DNA from: JAZNQN01 sp045590195 | GTDB lineage: Bacteria; Bacillota; Clostridia; UMGS1883; UMGS1540 | Length of the DNA stretch: 64,000 bases | Direction: 5' to 3' | Assembly (NCBI GenBank): GCA_045590195.1 | Contig: JAZNQN010000044.1 | Span: forward strand, 1-64,000 | Shown here: one piece after another, positions 62,044 to 64,000 of the stretch | Numbering within the stretch: position 1 is the stretch's first letter | How the letters are laid out: each line of letters begins with the position of its first letter | The notes under the pieces: model-generated | Databases searched by the model: none | The model's input: the letters and a program-made list of their open reading frames with translations, nothing else | Told to the model about the DNA's origin: nothing | Translations under genes and position numbers: made by a program

Positions 62044-62430
62044 CTATTTACTATATTTTCTCATTGCACTTACAATTGCCTGTTGTGGCAACTGTTCATC
62101 TAAAAGTGAAGGTATTGCATCAGCTTTAAGATGATTTTCGCCCTGCTGACGTACTTTTAAAAGCCTTACTGCTTCAATAAGTTTTGCCGGCTCTACGCCT
62201 CTGGGACAACGCTCAACACAGGCAAAACAAGAAAGACATTTGAAAATTGAAGGCGACTCCATAAGTTTATCAACATCACCGTTTTCAACCATATAAACAA
62301 ACTGATGAGGATGATATTCCATTTCATCATAAGAAGGACATGTACCTGTGCATTTGCCGCATTTCATACATTTTTTAGGATTAACACCGCTGATGCGCAA
62401 AATTTCGTTTGAAAGCTCTGTTTTATTCAT
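62044..62430 (-). CDS. hdrC: Heterodisulfide reductase-like subunit C
   Basis: This 128-residue protein has two [4Fe-4S] motifs (CMKCGKCTGTCPS and CLSCFACVERCPRG) and no membrane helix. It links HdrA to HdrB. The ATG at 62430 after GGAGGG is preferred to a GTG two codons upstream. It overlaps hdrB by 8 nt and lies 14 nt before hdrA. Confidence 0.92.
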   Translation of the reverse strand: MNKTELSNEILRISGVNPKKCMKCGKCTGTCPSYDEMEYHPHQFVYMVENGDVDKLMESPSIFKCLSCFACVERCPRGVEPAKLIEAVRLLKVRQQGENHLKADAIPSLLDEQLPQQAIVSAMRKYSK

Positions 62431-63217
62431 TTGCACAGCCCTCCTTTACGCCAAGCGCCTGTGCTAAAAGCTCGGTAAAATATTTAATTTCTATACCGTC
62501 GGCGTGTTTTTCAAGATTATATTTGCAAAGTGGGCAAGCTGTTACTATCATATCTGCACCCATTTTTTTGGCACTTTCCAAAATAGCAATACTCTTCTTC
62601 TTTGCACTTTCACTATCTTCAAGAGCTATATATCCGCCGCAGCATTCGTTTCTGTATGGCGAAACTATTGCTTCCGCACCCATAGCTTTTACAAGATTTT
62701 CAAGAATCTGCGGATTTTCGCTGTCGTCCATCTGCATAACTTTACCAGGACGAAGCAAAAGACAACCATAATATGGAGCAATTTTTTTACCCTCAAGAGG
62801 ATTTGTAACTTTTTTGGCAATTTCTTCAAAGCCAATTTCATCTCTCAAAAGCTCAAGATAATGAATAACCTCTGCATCTCCCTCATAAGGCGTATCAAGA
62901 TTCATATAGTTATTTGCTTTAAAAGCAAAATCGCTATCGTTATTAAACTGATAATTTGTTTGTTTTATTACATTATGGCAGGCAGCACAAACTGTTACAA
63001 GCTTCTGACCTTTTTCTTTTGCCTCTACAAGGGCACGAATTGAGGAAAGCTTTGTTGCAATTTCATCCTTCGAAGTTGTAAAAACTCCGCCGCAGCACTG
63101 CCAGTTATTTATTTCTTCCAGATTAACCCCTAATGCCGCCGCACTTTCTCTTGCGTATTTATCAAGTTCTTTTGCTTTGGTTTTAAGAGTACAACCGGGA
63201 TAATATGAAAAATTCAT
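62423..63217 (-). CDS. hdrB: Heterodisulfide reductase-like subunit B
   Basis: This 264-residue protein has two complete CCG domains: C9, C41, C42, C77, C80 and C152, C192, C193, C228, C231. These bind the two non-cubane [4Fe-4S] clusters that cleave the CoM-S-S-CoB disulfide in methanogens. Nothing here suggests those coenzymes, so it may pass electrons to the fumarate reductase subunits or act on another disulfide. The ATG at 63217 after GGGAG is used instead of one 19 codons upstream. Confidence 0.92.
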   Translation of the reverse strand: MNFSYYPGCTLKTKAKELDKYARESAAALGVNLEEINNWQCCGGVFTTSKDEIATKLSSIRALVEAKEKGQKLVTVCAACHNVIKQTNYQFNNDSDFAFKANNYMNLDTPYEGDAEVIHYLELLRDEIGFEEIAKKVTNPLEGKKIAPYYGCLLLRPGKVMQMDDSENPQILENLVKAMGAEAIVSPYRNECCGGYIALEDSESAKKKSIAILESAKKMGADMIVTACPLCKYNLEKHADGIEIKYFTELLAQALGVKEGCANE

Positions 63218-63239
63218 ACCTAAACTCCCTTCTGCAAAA

Positions 63240-64000
63240 TTATACCATCTGTTCAGGATGGAACACTTCGTCAAATTTTTCTTCGGTTAAAAAGCCAAGC
63301 TCGATACAAGCCTCTTTAAGAGAAATATTGTCTTTATAAGCTTTTTTAGCTGTTTTAGCCGCATTTTCATAACCGATATAAGGGTTAAGCGCAGTAACAA
63401 GCATAAGTGAATTATGAAGATTATGATGCATTTTTTCGCGGTTTGCCTTAATGCCTACTGCACAGTTTTTGTTAAATGAAACAATGGCTTCTGCCATAAG
63501 ACGTGCCGACTGCAAAAAGTTATATATGCATACAGGCATAAATACATTAAGTTCAAAGTTACCCTGTGAAGCTGCCATAGAAACAGCAACATCATTACCC
63601 ATTACCTGAACGGCAACCATTGTTACCGCTTCACACTGAGTTGGGTTAACTTTACCCGGCATAATTGATGAGCCCGGTTCATTTTCAGGGATGAAAATTT
63701 CTCCAAGGCCATCACGAGGACCGCTTGCAAGCCAACGGATATCGTTTGCTATTTTCATCATATCGCAGGCAAGGGCTTTAATTGCACCATGTGCAAAAAC
63801 AAGCTCGTCTTTTGAAGTTAATGCGTGAAATTTATTCTCAGCAGTTACAAATGGTTTTCCTGTTATTTTCGAAACCTCTGCCGCAACGCCTTCTGAAAAA
63901 CCTTTTGGAGCATTAAGTCCTGTTCCAACTGCAGTTCCGCCAAGTGCAAGTTCACAAAGCGGCTTTACGCTTTGCTTCAAAAGCTCTACATCTTTCTGGA
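63240..64000 (-). CDS. fumC: Class II fumarase (C-terminal part, cut by the window edge)
   Basis: The frame is open to the last base of the window, so the gene continues beyond it. The 250 or so residues seen contain ALGGTAVGTGLNAP and the signature GSSIMPGKVNPTQCEA; the PTQCEA form is typical of fumarase rather than aspartase. The tail with NPYIGYENAAKTAKKAY is also fumarase-like. It interconverts malate and fumarate and is the first visible gene of the operon that ends in fumarate reductase subunits, 22 nt before hdrB. Confidence 0.9.
   Translation of the reverse strand, partial: QKDVELLKQSVKPLCELALGGTAVGTGLNAPKGFSEGVAAEVSKITGKPFVTAENKFHALTSKDELVFAHGAIKALACDMMKIANDIRWLASGPRDGLGEIFIPENEPGSSIMPGKVNPTQCEAVTMVAVQVMGNDVAVSMAASQGNFELNVFMPVCIYNFLQSARLMAEAIVSFNKNCAVGIKANREKMHHNLHNSLMLVTALNPYIGYENAAKTAKKAYKDNISLKEACIELGFLTEEKFDEVFHPEQMV

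Overview
The window reads as a chromosomal segment of a low-GC, anaerobic Bacillota (class Clostridia), probably an uncultured gut-type, spore-forming relative of Oscillospirales or Clostridiales. This rests on the gene families (YunB, SLH domains, plsX-acpP-rnc, smc-ftsY, DUF1292, a Firmicutes-type 6S RNA), on strong AGGAGG ribosome sites and TTGACA/TATAAT promoters, and on the absence of respiratory membrane complexes. No database search was possible; all assignments come from reading motifs.

Region 1 (1-17.5 kb) is an AT-rich accessory island of co-directional genes. A TetR-type regulator and a small membrane protein are followed by ten genes carrying CxxC...CxxC zinc ribbons (14 ribbons in all). 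Most have a cytoplasmic ribbon, one membrane helix and a different outer domain: an NTF2-like domain, a DUF5050-like propeller, a complete thermolysin-type (M4) protease, a discoidin-like domain or an SH3b domain. Interleaved are a signal-peptide membrane protein, an RCC1-repeat lipoprotein and a BspA-type leucine-rich surface protein. An internal terminator near 3.9 kb splits the array into two transcription units.

Region 2 (17.5-21.6 kb) is the end of a mobile element. A secreted InlB-repeat protein and two overlapping tyrosine integrases are each preceded by the same terminator-plus-promoter module. They face a tRNA-Pro(CGG) gene. A displaced 5' half of that tRNA, still carrying a consensus promoter, lies about 160 bp upstream, which is the scar of anticodon-loop integration.

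Region 3 (21.6-53.1 kb) is mostly core chromosome: an SLH-serpin, an HtrA protease, an OmpR-type two-component system, an acyltransferase, a PP2C-like phosphatase that appears to start at AUU, yunB, a radical SAM protein, rnc, acpP and plsX divergent from smc, ftsY, a UPF0182 protein, ruvX, a DUF1292 protein, 6S RNA, tyrS, an AEC transporter, nfo, a deoxyribosyltransferase-like protein, cca, rpmE, a YhaO/YhaN (SbcDC-like) pair, kduI, dut and eno.

Region 4 (53.1-64 kb, minus strand) is the most interesting part. A tightly overlapping operon encodes fumarase (cut by the window edge), HdrB, HdrC, HdrA, an MvhD-like subunit, three Flox-like subunits, a fumarate-reductase-type iron-sulfur subunit and a flavoprotein subunit, followed by an AspT/YidE-family transporter. 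No membrane anchor is encoded. The simplest reading is a soluble, NADH-driven, flavin-bifurcating fumarate reductase that couples malate to fumarate to succinate conversion to ferredoxin reduction, with a dicarboxylate exporter next door.
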